Assembly: GCA_025464095.1 (NCBI GenBank)
Contig: JAODMF010000013.1
Location: 186,001-250,000, forward strand
Direction of reading: 5' to 3'
Origin: Glaciihabitans sp.
GTDB lineage: Bacteria > Actinomycetota > Actinomycetes > Actinomycetales > Microbacteriaceae
Length of the DNA: 64,000 nucleotides
Shown: positions 16,577 to 23,818 of the stretch, one piece after another
How positions within the stretch are numbered: the stretch's first letter is position 1
Layout of the letters: every line of letters begins with the position of its first letter
The notes under the pieces: generated by a model
The model's database searches: none
Told to the model about the DNA's origin: nothing
Seen by the model: the letters and a program-made list of their open reading frames with translations, nothing else
Made by a program: the position numbers and the translations under genes

Positions 16577-17464
16577 ATGACCTCTTATCAAGCTCACGAC
16601 GAGCAGTTGCTCCAGATCAACGGTATCGAGCTCTGCACCCAGTCCTTCGGGGACCCGGCCGCACCAGCCCTGCTGCTCATCGGCGGCGCCGAGGCATCGA
16701 TGGACTGGTGGGACGACGAGTTCTGCGAGCGCCTCGCCGGCGGCGGGCGGCGCGTCATCCGCTACGACACCCGGGACACCGGCCGGTCCACAACTTTCCC
16801 TCCGGGCAAGCCGCCGTATGGAGGCGATGCACTGCTCGCGGACGCCGTCGGCCTGCTCGACGAGCTCGGCATCGCGGCCGCCCACATCGTCGGCGTCTCG
16901 ATGGGCGGCGCCATCGCACAGCACCTGGCTGTCTACCATCCCGACCGGGTCGCCTCCCTGACGCTCATCGCCACTGGCCCGGACGGGCCCTCCGGCCCGA
17001 GCCGCCCCGACCTGCCGCCGATGAGCCAGGAGCTGGCGGAGAAATTCGCCCGTGGCGGCGACGATGCGCCCGACTGGTCGGACCGCGAGGCGGTCATCGC
17101 GTACTACAGCGACGGCGAGCGCACCTTCGCGGGAACCATTCCCGTCGACGAGGATCGGGTGCGCCGCGTCGTCGGCCGCGCCTGGGACCGCAGCCCGGCG
17201 ATGGCGTCGGCGCAGAACCACTGGCAACTCGAAGGCGGCAAGCCGGTCCGCGACCGCCTCGGCGAGATCACGGCACCCACGCTGGTGCTGCACGGCACCG
17301 CAGACCCGCTGTTCCCGTACGGGCACGGCGAGGCGCTGGCCCGGGAGATCCGGGGAGCACGGCTCGTCCCGCTCGAGGGGATGGGGCATCAGATGCCGCC
17401 GCGCGACCTTTGGGACACCACGATTGCAGAGATCCTTTCCGTCTCCGGAGGAGGCCGCCCGTGA
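16577..17464 (+). CDS. Alpha/beta hydrolase (RdmC-like esterase)
   Basis: A 295-residue alpha/beta hydrolase. Visible elements are the oxyanion region LLIGGAEASMDWWDDEF, VIRYDTRDTGRSTTFPPG, nucleophile elbow GVSMGGAIAQHLA (Ser), the acid region LHGTADPLFPYGHGEAL (Asp) and catalytic His in EGMGHQMPP. The pattern YDTRDTGRST resembles aclacinomycin methylesterase RdmC and relatives. The ATG at 16577 (MTSYQAHDEQ) is preferred over an upstream TTG at 16517 that lies by the LysR palindrome. The following oxidoreductase starts within its stop codon, so the two form an operon. Natural substrate unknown. Confidence 0.87.
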   Translation: MTSYQAHDEQLLQINGIELCTQSFGDPAAPALLLIGGAEASMDWWDDEFCERLAGGGRRVIRYDTRDTGRSTTFPPGKPPYGGDALLADAVGLLDELGIAAAHIVGVSMGGAIAQHLAVYHPDRVASLTLIATGPDGPSGPSRPDLPPMSQELAEKFARGGDDAPDWSDREAVIAYYSDGERTFAGTIPVDEDRVRRVVGRAWDRSPAMASAQNHWQLEGGKPVRDRLGEITAPTLVLHGTADPLFPYGHGEALAREIRGARLVPLEGMGHQMPPRDLWDTTIAEILSVSGGGRP

Positions 17465-18102
17465 AGCGGCTGTGGTCGGCACTATGGCTGCCGCTCTTCG
17501 ATGACCTCGCCGACCCGCGGGTGGTCGCGCGCCTGGCCGCCGACGCGGAGGAAGCCGGGTGGAATGGCTGCTTCATGTGGGATCACTTGTTCTGGCGGGC
17601 GCCGGTCCGACGGGTCGCCGACCCGTGGATCGCGCTGGCGGCGATCGCGACCGCGACCGCGCGGCTGCGGCTCGGCCCGATGGTGACCCCACTTGCACGA
17701 CGTCGGCCAGCCAAAGTCGCGCGGGAGACAGCGACGCTGGACAGACTCAGCGACGGCCGTCTCACCCTCGGCGTCGGCCTAGGCAGCGACCGGTTCGGCA
17801 GCGAGCTGTGCAAGACCGGCGAGCAACTCGACGACCGGAAGCGCGGGCAGATGCTCGACGAGTCGCTGGACATCCTGTCCGCCGCATGGTCCGGTGAGCC
17901 GGTGCACCATCGCGGTGAGAGCTACACCGTCGACCGCGTCGCGTTCCTCCCACGGCCGGTGCAGCGCCCTGGCGTGCCGGTCTGGGCGGCCGGATTTCCC
18001 GGCAACGCGAAGGCCGGCGCGACGTGGTGGCTGCCGGGATTCGAACCGGGCGTACGGATCGATACCGTGCGCGGCGTGCTGCGCGACGGCCCGGCGGCCT
18101 GA
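17461..18102 (+). CDS. Luciferase-like flavin oxidoreductase, internally shortened
   Basis: A 213-residue protein starting at a GTG that overlaps the upstream stop by 4 nt. It has the LLM family opening SALWLPLFDDLADPRVVARL, then LGPMVTPLARRRPAKVARE, TLDRLSDGRLTLGVGLGSD and AFLPRPVQRPGVPVWAAGFP. Family members are usually 270-300 residues. Here the text passes from PVWAAGFPGNAK directly to AGATWWLPGFEP, which looks like the normal C-terminal end of the family, so about 60-80 residues of the barrel seem to be missing in frame. Activity is doubtful. It is paired with the alpha/beta hydrolase. Confidence 0.72.
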   Translation: MKRLWSALWLPLFDDLADPRVVARLAADAEEAGWNGCFMWDHLFWRAPVRRVADPWIALAAIATATARLRLGPMVTPLARRRPAKVARETATLDRLSDGRLTLGVGLGSDRFGSELCKTGEQLDDRKRGQMLDESLDILSAAWSGEPVHHRGESYTVDRVAFLPRPVQRPGVPVWAAGFPGNAKAGATWWLPGFEPGVRIDTVRGVLRDGPAA

Positions 18103-18240
18103 GCAAGATGAATACCGGCCGCCGCCACGCTTACCCCGGTCATCACACCGCAGGCAGCAGAAGGTGAACGCGCGAGCATCCGGGTTTCACCCGGACCGAT
18201 CAGCCTCGGGCAGTCGCCGCCATCCGAGGCCTTGACGCGG

Positions 18241-18259
18241 CACTTGTTTTTTGCAAGTG
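18241..18259. promoter_or_regulatory. Inverted repeat in the VOC-HxlR promoter region
   Basis: CACTTG (18241-18246) and CAAGTG (18254-18259) form a perfect inverted repeat with a T-rich 7-nt spacer, starting 3 nt after a TTGACG hexamer (18232-18237) that could be a -35 box. A repressor here would cover the promoter of the VOC and HxlR genes; the HxlR protein is the obvious candidate for autoregulation. Confidence 0.45.
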
Positions 18260-18300
18260 TAGGTCCAGTCCCTATTCAGAAGCCACGAAAGGAAACCACC

Positions 18301-18735
18301 ATGATCGCGATGTTCGTCAACCTGCCGGTGACCGACCTGGAGCGCGCGAAGGCGTTCTACACGGCGATCGGATTCACCATCAACCCGCTCTTCACGGATC
18401 ACAACGCGGCCTGCGTCATCGTCGAGGAGGACCACAGCTACTTCATGATCGTCGTGCGCGAGTACTTCCAGAGCTTCACCGACCTTCCGATCGGCGACCC
18501 GGCCGTGAACCCGTCGGTGTCGACCGCCATCTTCCTTGACAGCCGAGACGCGGTCGACAAATCCGTCGCCGCCGGTATCGCCGCGGGCGGCTCGGAGACG
18601 CATCCTGCCTCGGACTACGGATTCATGTACCAGCGCCAGGTCTCCGACCCCGACGGCAACATCCTCGAGTTCGGTTACATGGACCCGGTTGCCGCCGAGC
18701 AGGGTCCCGAGGCCTTCGCGAACCAGCAGGGCTGA
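18301..18735 (+). CDS. VOC-family (glyoxalase-like) protein
   Basis: A 144-residue vicinal-oxygen-chelate protein. It begins MIAMFVNLPVTDLERAKAFY and ends with the paired motif QVSDPDGNILEFGYMDP, where Glu is the usual metal ligand. The internal beta-alpha-beta-beta-beta repeats match the glyoxalase/bleomycin-resistance fold, close to the group of predicted lactoylglutathione-lyase-like proteins. An AAAGGAAA ribosome site precedes the ATG. It forms an operon with the HxlR regulator 5 nt downstream. No specific substrate can be given. Confidence 0.85.
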   Translation: MIAMFVNLPVTDLERAKAFYTAIGFTINPLFTDHNAACVIVEEDHSYFMIVVREYFQSFTDLPIGDPAVNPSVSTAIFLDSRDAVDKSVAAGIAAGGSETHPASDYGFMYQRQVSDPDGNILEFGYMDPVAAEQGPEAFANQQG

Positions 18736-18740
18736 GGCCG

Positions 18741-19382
18741 ATGGCCGCACGCGACTACGGGCAGTACTCCGGGGTGACTCGGGCGCTCGAGCTCGTGGGA
18801 GAGCGCTGGGCCATGCTCATCGTCCGCGACCTGCTCGTCGGGCCGCGCCGCTATGGAGAGCTCGCCGCGGGGCTTCCGCGAATCCCGAGCAACATCCTGG
18901 CGGCGCGCCTGAAGGAGCTGCAGGCGGCCGGCGTCCTCCGCCGGGTGCCGCACTCGCGCGTCATCGTCTACGAGCTGACGTCCTACGGCCGCGAGCTCGA
19001 GCCCGTCGTGCTCGCGCTCGGTGCGTGGGGCTTCAAGGCGATGGGCGATCCGCGGGACGAGCAGATCATCACTCCGGACTCGATGACCATGGACCTGCGC
19101 ACCGCCTTCCGGCCGCTGGTTGCGGCGGGGCTGCCGACGACCGCCTACGCCGCGAGCTTCGGTCCCGCTGAGCTGCTCATCCGAGTGGACGGCTCCACTC
19201 TCGATGTGACGCGCGGGAACGGGCCGGCCGACCTCGCCTTCGCCGCCGGTCCGGGCATCCGCCGCCTCATCTCCGGCGAGCTCGCCCCGGACCGCGCGAT
19301 CGCGACCGGAGTGGTCGAGGTGTTGCACGGGCGCGGCGACCTGCTCGACCGCTTCGCGAACACGTTCCACCTGGCCGCCTGA
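18741..19382 (+). CDS. HxlR-family regulator with C-terminal sterol-carrier-like domain
   Basis: A 213-residue protein. Residues about 8-100 form the HxlR winged helix: TRALELVGERWAMLIVRDLL, GPRRYGELAAGLPRIPSNIL and AARLKELQAAGVLRR. Residues about 105-213 (AAYAASFGPAELLIRVDGST region to VEVLHGRGDLLDRFANTF) resemble the SCP2-like extension that occurs in many actinobacterial HxlR proteins and may bind a hydrophobic ligand. It probably regulates its own VOC-HxlR operon through the inverted repeat at 18241. Confidence 0.87.
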   Translation: MAARDYGQYSGVTRALELVGERWAMLIVRDLLVGPRRYGELAAGLPRIPSNILAARLKELQAAGVLRRVPHSRVIVYELTSYGRELEPVVLALGAWGFKAMGDPRDEQIITPDSMTMDLRTAFRPLVAAGLPTTAYAASFGPAELLIRVDGSTLDVTRGNGPADLAFAAGPGIRRLISGELAPDRAIATGVVEVLHGRGDLLDRFANTFHLAA

Positions 19383-19465
19383 CCTTGTGGCGGCAAGAGC
19401 GTTGAGCGCCGCCGGCGGATCGGCAGGTCTGCCCCTCGGCATCGCGGCATCTCGCGCGATTGTGG

Positions 19466-19711
19466 CTACAGACCTCGAATAGCACTCACGGTCGCGATGA
19501 CGCTGAGGGCCACACCGCCGAGAATGAACCCAACTCCTCCCGCGCGGGGTGTTCGAACGCTCGGCAACAACGCGACCAATCGTGTACCGAAGAGCGCTAT
19601 TCTCAGCCGATCAATATTGTCGAGCAGATAGTCCGCAAATCGAATCATGCAGACTCCGACTGCAACCATCACAATCCCACCGATGACTCCAAAAAACTCA
19701 ATTTCGCTCAA
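19466..19711 (-). CDS. Small two-helix membrane protein
   Basis: Hypothetical, 81 residues if it starts at the TTG at 19711, which has an AGAGGAAA ribosome site 3 nt upstream; longer in-frame starts lack one. It has two hydrophobic helices (FFGVIGGIVMVAVGVCMIRF and GGVGFILGGVALSVIATVSA) around a short charged loop with RLRIALFG. No family recognised. It is the first gene of the accessory strip that ends at tRNA-Ser(GCU). Confidence 0.55.
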   Translation of the reverse strand: MSEIEFFGVIGGIVMVAVGVCMIRFADYLLDNIDRLRIALFGTRLVALLPSVRTPRAGGVGFILGGVALSVIATVSAIRGL

Positions 19712-19766
19712 CGGTTTCCTCTGCTTGCGGTAGTTGCGCGACCACCACCATGAGTCGGACGTGTAG

Positions 19767-20222
19767 GACTCCCCGACGCTGCAGCCAACGCCCGCTCCAA
19801 ACGATAGAGGCCTCCACCCCGCCCGGACGGATGTCGCGATCACGCCCGCCACCTCTCCACCCACCGACGGCGAGCACAGAATCTACTTCGCTGATGGATC
19901 ACTCAGCGGAGTCGAGCACTACTCCGGCGGCGAAAAGAGCGGCGCGTGCGCGTACTGGTACAAGAACGGCCTGAAGAAGGCCGAGGGGCAGTTCGAGGCC
20001 GGAACATTCACCGGCGCTTGGACGTGGTGGCGCGAAAATGGCCAGCTGCTCCAGAAGGGCTCCTTCGTCAATGGTGAGCAGGATGGGTTCTGGCAGCGCT
20101 GGCACGACAACGGCGCCCTGATGGATGAGGGACGCTGGGTCGCAGGCAAGAGGTCGGGCGAGTGGAGTCACTACGACAAATCCGGCCACGTTCGTAAGGT
20201 CGAAAAGCACCCCGACCGCTGA
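19767..20222 (+). pseudogene. YwqK/MORN-repeat protein remnant lacking a start codon
   Basis: The frame between the TAG at 19764 and the TGA at 20220 encodes clear YwqK-type MORN repeats: DGSLSGVEHYSGGEKSGACA, YWYKNGLKKAEGQFEAGTF, WWRENGQLLQKGSFVNGEQ, WQRWHDNGALMDEGRW and GKRSGEWSHYDKSG. Each unit has the aromatic-x-x-NG-x-L pattern of the family, often annotated as antitoxin-like. No ATG, GTG or TTG occurs in frame before the repeats, so the 5' end appears to be lost. The coding match itself starts near 19850. A non-standard start cannot be excluded. Confidence 0.7.
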
Positions 20223-20250
20223 TCAGCGCACGCCGAATGACGAGAACACG

Positions 20251-20703
20251 CTAGCTGGTCGGCGGCAGCGCGGTATCAGCGTTCGAGCCCCCATCGCCGC
20301 GATCAGTGAGGATCGTTGTTGCAGATCTGCCACGGCGAAGAAACGGTGCCCACCAGGTCAGAAACACTCCGGCGATTGCCCCCACTCCGGTGAGCGCCTG
20401 CGCGGATCCCAGATCGTAGAACACCTTGGCCCTGTGAGATCCAAAATCCGCGTCTTCCGCATACGTGCAGGTGAGTCCGAACGGAATTAGTGACAATGAG
20501 CTATCGATCGATAACCCATCTGCTCTGAGCGAGTAGGGGGTTCGGTCCGCGCAGGTCTCCGTGGCGTTGCTGCTTCCTCGAGCGGCCAACAAGTTCAGTC
20601 CGACGGTGCCGAAAGCGATCAGCGCTATAGCTAACAGGACGATGGTGACGGCGATCCGGACTGCTCCGCCGTAGGTCATCCGCGATTCGTTTGATTCCGA
20701 CAT
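20251..20703 (-). CDS. Hypothetical membrane protein
   Basis: A 150-residue protein with two hydrophobic helices (AVRIAVTIVLLAIALIAFGT and ALTGVGAIAGVFLTWWAPFL). The segment between them (about residues 45-95) carries two cysteines in ATETCADRTP and FGLTCTYAED and is probably outside the membrane, where the pair could form a disulphide. A GGGGGAAA stretch precedes the ATG. No family recognised. It lies convergent to the MORN-repeat remnant in the accessory strip. Confidence 0.6.
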   Translation of the reverse strand: MSESNESRMTYGGAVRIAVTIVLLAIALIAFGTVGLNLLAARGSSNATETCADRTPYSLRADGLSIDSSLSLIPFGLTCTYAEDADFGSHRAKVFYDLGSAQALTGVGAIAGVFLTWWAPFLRRGRSATTILTDRGDGGSNADTALPPTS

Positions 20704-20912
20704 CTAAACCATTTCCCCCGGTCTTTCATGAGCGCCACCAGAGTGCCATGATTCACACTCTGCGGAGCCGCTACTTGGGCACCGCCGGTCTCGCCGTCCA
20801 ATGGTGGCTCGAGAGCGCAATCCGCGCTTCCTACTTGAGGATGAGATTCCGAATCGTTTCGTGCGGTTCGTCTGTCCCCCGGACGTCCACCTTTCTGCCG
20901 ACTTCTTGATAG

Positions 20913-21221
20913 TTGATCGAATCCCCCAAGCTGTGCGCACCTGATCTTTTGGGTTGTGTCGCGCTTATCTCAAGGACAGTCGACGCGCGGGATGACCACA
21001 AGGTTCGACAAGAAAGTGACTTTAGCGCGAGCGCTAAAGCTGTGGAGTTCTTGCTTGAGCTAGAAGCGAACCCGTCGGTTCGAGACGGCCAGGGACGCAC
21101 GCCTTTGGATGAATATCTGAAAGATTATGAGTCGCTGTTGAGGATTTACCGCAATGCCCAAATGAGGACGACCGAATTGCGCGAGGACCTCATCCGGTTC
21201 ACCCATCTTCTTGGGCGTTGA
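20913..21221 (+). CDS. Ankyrin-like short ORF, probably a gene fragment
   Basis: A 102-codon frame starting at a TTG. Residues about 43-70 read AVEFLLELEANPSVRDGQGR then TPLDEY, matching the ankyrin consensus (leucine-rich helix, small loop, D-x-x-G-R-T-P-L). Only one unit is present and the preceding residues look unrelated, so it is probably the 3' end of a longer lost gene. No ribosome site was found. Base composition is lower in GC than the flanking core genes. Confidence 0.4.
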   Translation: MIESPKLCAPDLLGCVALISRTVDARDDHKVRQESDFSASAKAVEFLLELEANPSVRDGQGRTPLDEYLKDYESLLRIYRNAQMRTTELREDLIRFTHLLGR

Positions 21222-21281
21222 CAAGTAAGAGGTCGCCTGGGCCGCACATCAATCACCGGATGCGTGGGGTAAGCGGTTCAT

Positions 21282-21407
21282 CTGTGCGGAGACGGTGGGA
21301 TTTCACTCGCCTACTGAGCCGCATCCACGCCGCAGTTACCTCACGAATTCTCCGTTGCGACGCGGCTGACTGCCCATGAGGTGAAACGCAACATCGTCTC
21401 CGCACAG
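21282..21407. repeat. 126-bp inverted-repeat unit containing a degenerate tRNA-Ser 3' copy
   Basis: The left arm 21282-21297 (CTGTGCGGAGACGGTG) and the right arm 21392-21407 are inverted copies with one mismatch in 16; further in, TTTCAC (21301) pairs with GTGAAA (21381). The left arm runs into GCGGAGACGGTGGGATTT (21286-21303), which matches the 3' end of tRNA-Ser(GCU) at 17 of 18 positions. The 94-nt interior has no gene. It could be a small folded element or a remnant attachment site. Confidence 0.55.
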
Positions 21408-21430
21408 TGAAAAACCCGCGCGTTAAATGG

Positions 21431-21458
21431 AAAAACCGCCTGATTGGGCGGTTTTTTT
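21431..21458. terminator. Intrinsic terminator, usable in both directions
   Basis: AAAAACCGCC (21431-21440) and GGCGGTTTTT (21447-21456) pair perfectly around the loop TGATTG, followed by more T. A-tract and T-tract on either side allow termination on both strands. It lies after the ankyrin-like frame and next to the distal attachment-site copy. Confidence 0.85.
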
Positions 21459-21463
21459 CACTT

Positions 21464-21484
21464 GCGGAGACGGAGGGATTTGAA
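21464..21484 (-). repeat. Distal att-site copy (duplicate of tRNA-Ser 3' end)
   Basis: The 21 bases from 21464 are identical to 23294-23314, the 3' end of tRNA-Ser(GCU): GCGGAGACGGAGGGATTTGA plus A. They are in direct orientation. Such duplication of a tRNA 3' end is the mark left by tyrosine-recombinase integration. The RHS fragment stops 3 nt away. Confidence 0.8.
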
Positions 21485-21486
21485 GT

Positions 21487-22506
21487 CTATCGGCCGCGTG
21501 TTACCTCCCGCGACGGGGTCAGACTCCAAAACCGTCCAAGTGCCGCAACGTATTGACGAGCGCCCATCTCGATAGTGGCAATGGTGCCTTGGTGCTCATA
21601 AAGTTTTCGGTTCTGTCCGACCCAGGCGTTGTCGGCATCGCCGGGTGAGTTGTCGGCGACAGTGTTGTCTGCGGCCTTCGTTCCGAGGTCGTGAGTGCTC
21701 GACATGGGCTGCCCGAAGGGGTCGTAGCAAGCGCGGGCACCGACGCGCGTGCCGGAGGAGTTTGCCGGGACTATGGAGTCGCCGTGCAGGTTCGGATAGG
21801 ACCAGGATGCGGTTCCGGTTGAGGGAATCGACACGCTCGCGCTACCCGGTAGGGACAGGTCTTTTGCTACGAGTCCGCCGGTGTCATTCAGTACGCCCCA
21901 TTGGCTGTCGCCTGCGAATGTGTAGCGGGTCTTTATCTGGTCTCCGCTCTCGGTGACGGCGTCCCGTTCAACAATGCGGCCCGTCACATCGCGCTTATAA
22001 GTGACCTGTGACGGATAGTCATCGACGTTTTCCAGGCCGGGGCTGGTGGACAAGTGCGCATCTGTGCCGTCGTAGGTCATTGTCTGGTCTGCCAGCTTGG
22101 TGGTGTTTCCATGCGCGTCGTAGACGATGTCCGACCCGGTCAAGCTCACACCGGCGACCGGGTTCGCGTTGCTTGGCGCGGATGCGACCGTCGTCGAGGT
22201 GAGACGGTCGGCTTTGTCGTAGCAATAATTCACCGTCGTTGGGGTTCCGCCATCTTTGGCATCGGAATAGGAGGTGCGGTTGCCATCACGCCCAGCGGTG
22301 GGATTGGCCCCGCACGCACCTGAGCCGGCGAATGCGTAGGCCAGGTCATGGTGTGGGATTTGAGCCCGGATCAGGCGACCTGCCGCGTCGTAGCTGTAGT
22401 CGGAAGTCTGAGTGACGGTGCCGTCTTGCACCGTGTTTTGCATGATTCGGCCCGATTGTAATCGAACGACCGCATGTGCGTCCCTCGCTTGAAGAGAGTG
22501 CTCCAA
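21487..22506 (-). pseudogene. RHS/YD-repeat protein fragment
   Basis: About 339 codons of an RHS core. YD-type repeats are visible: SDYSYDAAGRLIRAQ, NYCYDKADRLTSTTV, DIVYDAHGNTTKLADQTMTY and QVTYKRDVTGRIVERD. The C-terminus reaches the start of the RHS core signature as IEMGARQYVAALGRFWSLTP and then ends at a stop beside the att copy, so the usual variable toxin tip is missing. The N-terminal thousands of residues are absent as well: no signal or filament part precedes it. This is a remnant of a polymorphic toxin or cell-wall YD-repeat protein and is probably non-functional. Confidence 0.8.
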
Positions 22507-22654
22507 GTGTTAGGGAGTCATAACCCCCAGCAGCTATTCGCTGATCGTAAGTATCGTCGAATTGACTACGCCGACGGGCCAAGAGATCCGACAGGTGTAG
22601 AGCGCAGTCCTCAGTAGCCATACTGTGTCCGCCTCAACAATTGGGCCCGAACGC

Positions 22655-23098
22655 CTAGTTGAAAAATGCGATTGGACCGTCTCCACCCTTCGTCCCGTCA
22701 TTGCTCACCCACACCGCTGCATAGCGAACGCTTATCGCCGAACCTTTCGGATGGTCAGCTTTGTAGACGCACACGGCGCTATAGAAGCCATCGTCGTCCG
22801 GCATTCCACGACCGAGGTGATCGACGACGCCGCGCTGGCCCGCGAAGCCTTTCACTCTTTTCACCGTGGAGTCGTATGCTGCCAGCAATTTAGGACCGTT
22901 AGGTAGAACTGCCGCGCACTCCGACACGGCTTTGGCATCAAGGCGCGCGTCGGATATCGCTTCCAAGAGTTCCTTTGGTCCGCCTGGCGATGCTGATGGG
23001 TGCGCGCCGCAGCCTTGAAGCACCAAGGCCAGCAGGAGGACCGCCAACAGACGGAGGACCACCTTGGCCAGGCCAGGAAAGATTTTCACAAAAGCCAT
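22655..23098 (-). CDS. Putative lipoprotein in the integrated remnant
   Basis: A 147-residue protein with a signal peptide ending in lipobox LVLQGCGAH. The mature part has two cysteines (SECAAVLPNG and SAVCVYKADH) that may pair, and ends RYAAVWVSNDGTKGGDGPIA. No family recognised. It lies just upstream of the RHS fragment on the same strand; small lipoproteins beside RHS genes sometimes act as immunity or accessory proteins, but nothing here proves it. About 148 nt without a gene separate the two. Confidence 0.6.
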   Translation of the reverse strand: MAFVKIFPGLAKVVLRLLAVLLLALVLQGCGAHPSASPGGPKELLEAISDARLDAKAVSECAAVLPNGPKLLAAYDSTVKRVKGFAGQRGVVDHLGRGMPDDDGFYSAVCVYKADHPKGSAISVRYAAVWVSNDGTKGGDGPIAFFN

Positions 23099-23293
23099 TA
23101 GTAGGTAAAACCTCTCTGAAACGAATGGCGCTCTGACCAGGCATTTACTGGGAGTAGTCGCCTGGTGCTGGCTTCATTGTGTCCCCAGTGTGTACCGCCG
23201 GAGGACACAGAGAGGACTCAAAATGCCCTTTGTTCGTCGGGAACGGACCACACGCGAGGAACAAGAATCATGTCCTTGACCAGCACTTTAGGA

Positions 23294-23314
23294 GCGGAGA
23301 CGGAGGGATTTGAA
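23294..23314 (-). repeat. Proximal att-site copy at the tRNA-Ser 3' end
   Basis: Identical to 21464-21484. It covers the 3' acceptor strand and part of the T-arm of tRNA-Ser(GCU), so integration here would restore the tRNA gene. Confidence 0.8.
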
Positions 23315-23385
23315 CCCTCGGAGGAGTTTAAACCCCTCTCCACCTTAGCAGGGTGGTGCACTAGGCCGAACTATGCGACGTCTCC
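23295..23385 (-). tRNA. tRNA-Ser (anticodon GCU)
   Basis: A 91-nt class II tRNA. The acceptor strands are GGAGACG and CGTCTCC. The anticodon arm is CCACC-CTGCTAA-GGTGG with anticodon GCT, the long variable arm runs AGAGGGGTTTAAACTCCTCC, and the T-arm is GAGGG-TTCAAAT-CCCTC. The discriminator is G and no CCA is encoded. Its 3' end is an integration site (see the att copies). It reads AGC/AGU codons. Confidence 0.95.
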
Positions 23386-23400
23386 AGACGTACGTCAGCA

Positions 23401-23406
23401 ATCATA
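23401..23406 (-). promoter_or_regulatory. Probable -10 box of tRNA-Ser(GCU)
   Basis: TATGAT on the minus strand, 15 nt before the tRNA 5' end. The tRNA-Ser(UGA) gene has the same hexamer at exactly the same distance, which supports both. No good -35 box is visible. Confidence 0.5.
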
Positions 23407-23818
23407 GCCAGACCGTCCCCCGCGACCGAATTGACCCCCGTCGCAAAGCGGCTCAGCTGTCGACTTGTCCCCCGAATGGTGGACATGTAAAGTTCCTACC
23501 AAGCGCTTGAGTTTTCCCTTACCCGAGGGGCAAACTGACGGCCCCCCAGCCCGCGCCCGCTACCCCCGAGGCGGACACGACCCATGTCTTTCCCCCGTTG
23601 CATACGGCTATCCCGTCGCCGTGCGGTGCCTCCCGCATGAAATTGTCTGGCTGGTTCCTGCCGCCTGCGCGGAGCCAGTCAGCGCCAACTCTCACACAGC
23701 AGACAGTTCGGGTCGTAGCTGAGTGAGACGGTGGGTCTCTTCCCCGCACTGGGTACGTGGTGAGGGGGCCCACCACCCTTGTGGCGAACCCCCTCGTGGC
23801 ACAGCAGCTGCGCTCTGA
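23407..23818. other. Gene-poor gap
   Basis: About 410 nt between tRNA-Ser(GCU) and the first LCP gene. Two short frames (23465-23722 plus, 23519-23776 minus) lack ribosome sites and family resemblance. I see no RNA gene or clear repeat. Confidence 0.4.

Larger units (their letters stand above)
21464..23314. mobile_element. Decayed integrated element between tRNA-Ser att copies
   Basis: A 1.85-kb segment bounded by identical 21-bp direct repeats, one of them inside tRNA-Ser(GCU). It holds an RHS gene fragment and a lipoprotein gene, both on the minus strand. No integrase or other mobility gene is present, so it is a remnant or a satellite that depended on another element. A third, degenerate copy at 21286 suggests tandem insertion or an earlier event. 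Confidence 0.65.

Noticed and set aside
19767-20222. Functional toxin-antitoxin locus
   Set aside because: Only repeat remnants lacking a start codon are present, with no toxin partner beside them.
22346-22621. Frame overlapping the 5' end of the RHS fragment
   Set aside because: It overlaps YD-repeat coding text in another frame and its first half has no recognisable similarity; at best it is junction debris.
23519-23776. 85-codon minus-strand frame upstream of tRNA-Ser
   Set aside because: No ribosome site or family; a segment such as GGKTWVVSASGVAGAG could be a gene remnant, but evidence is too thin.
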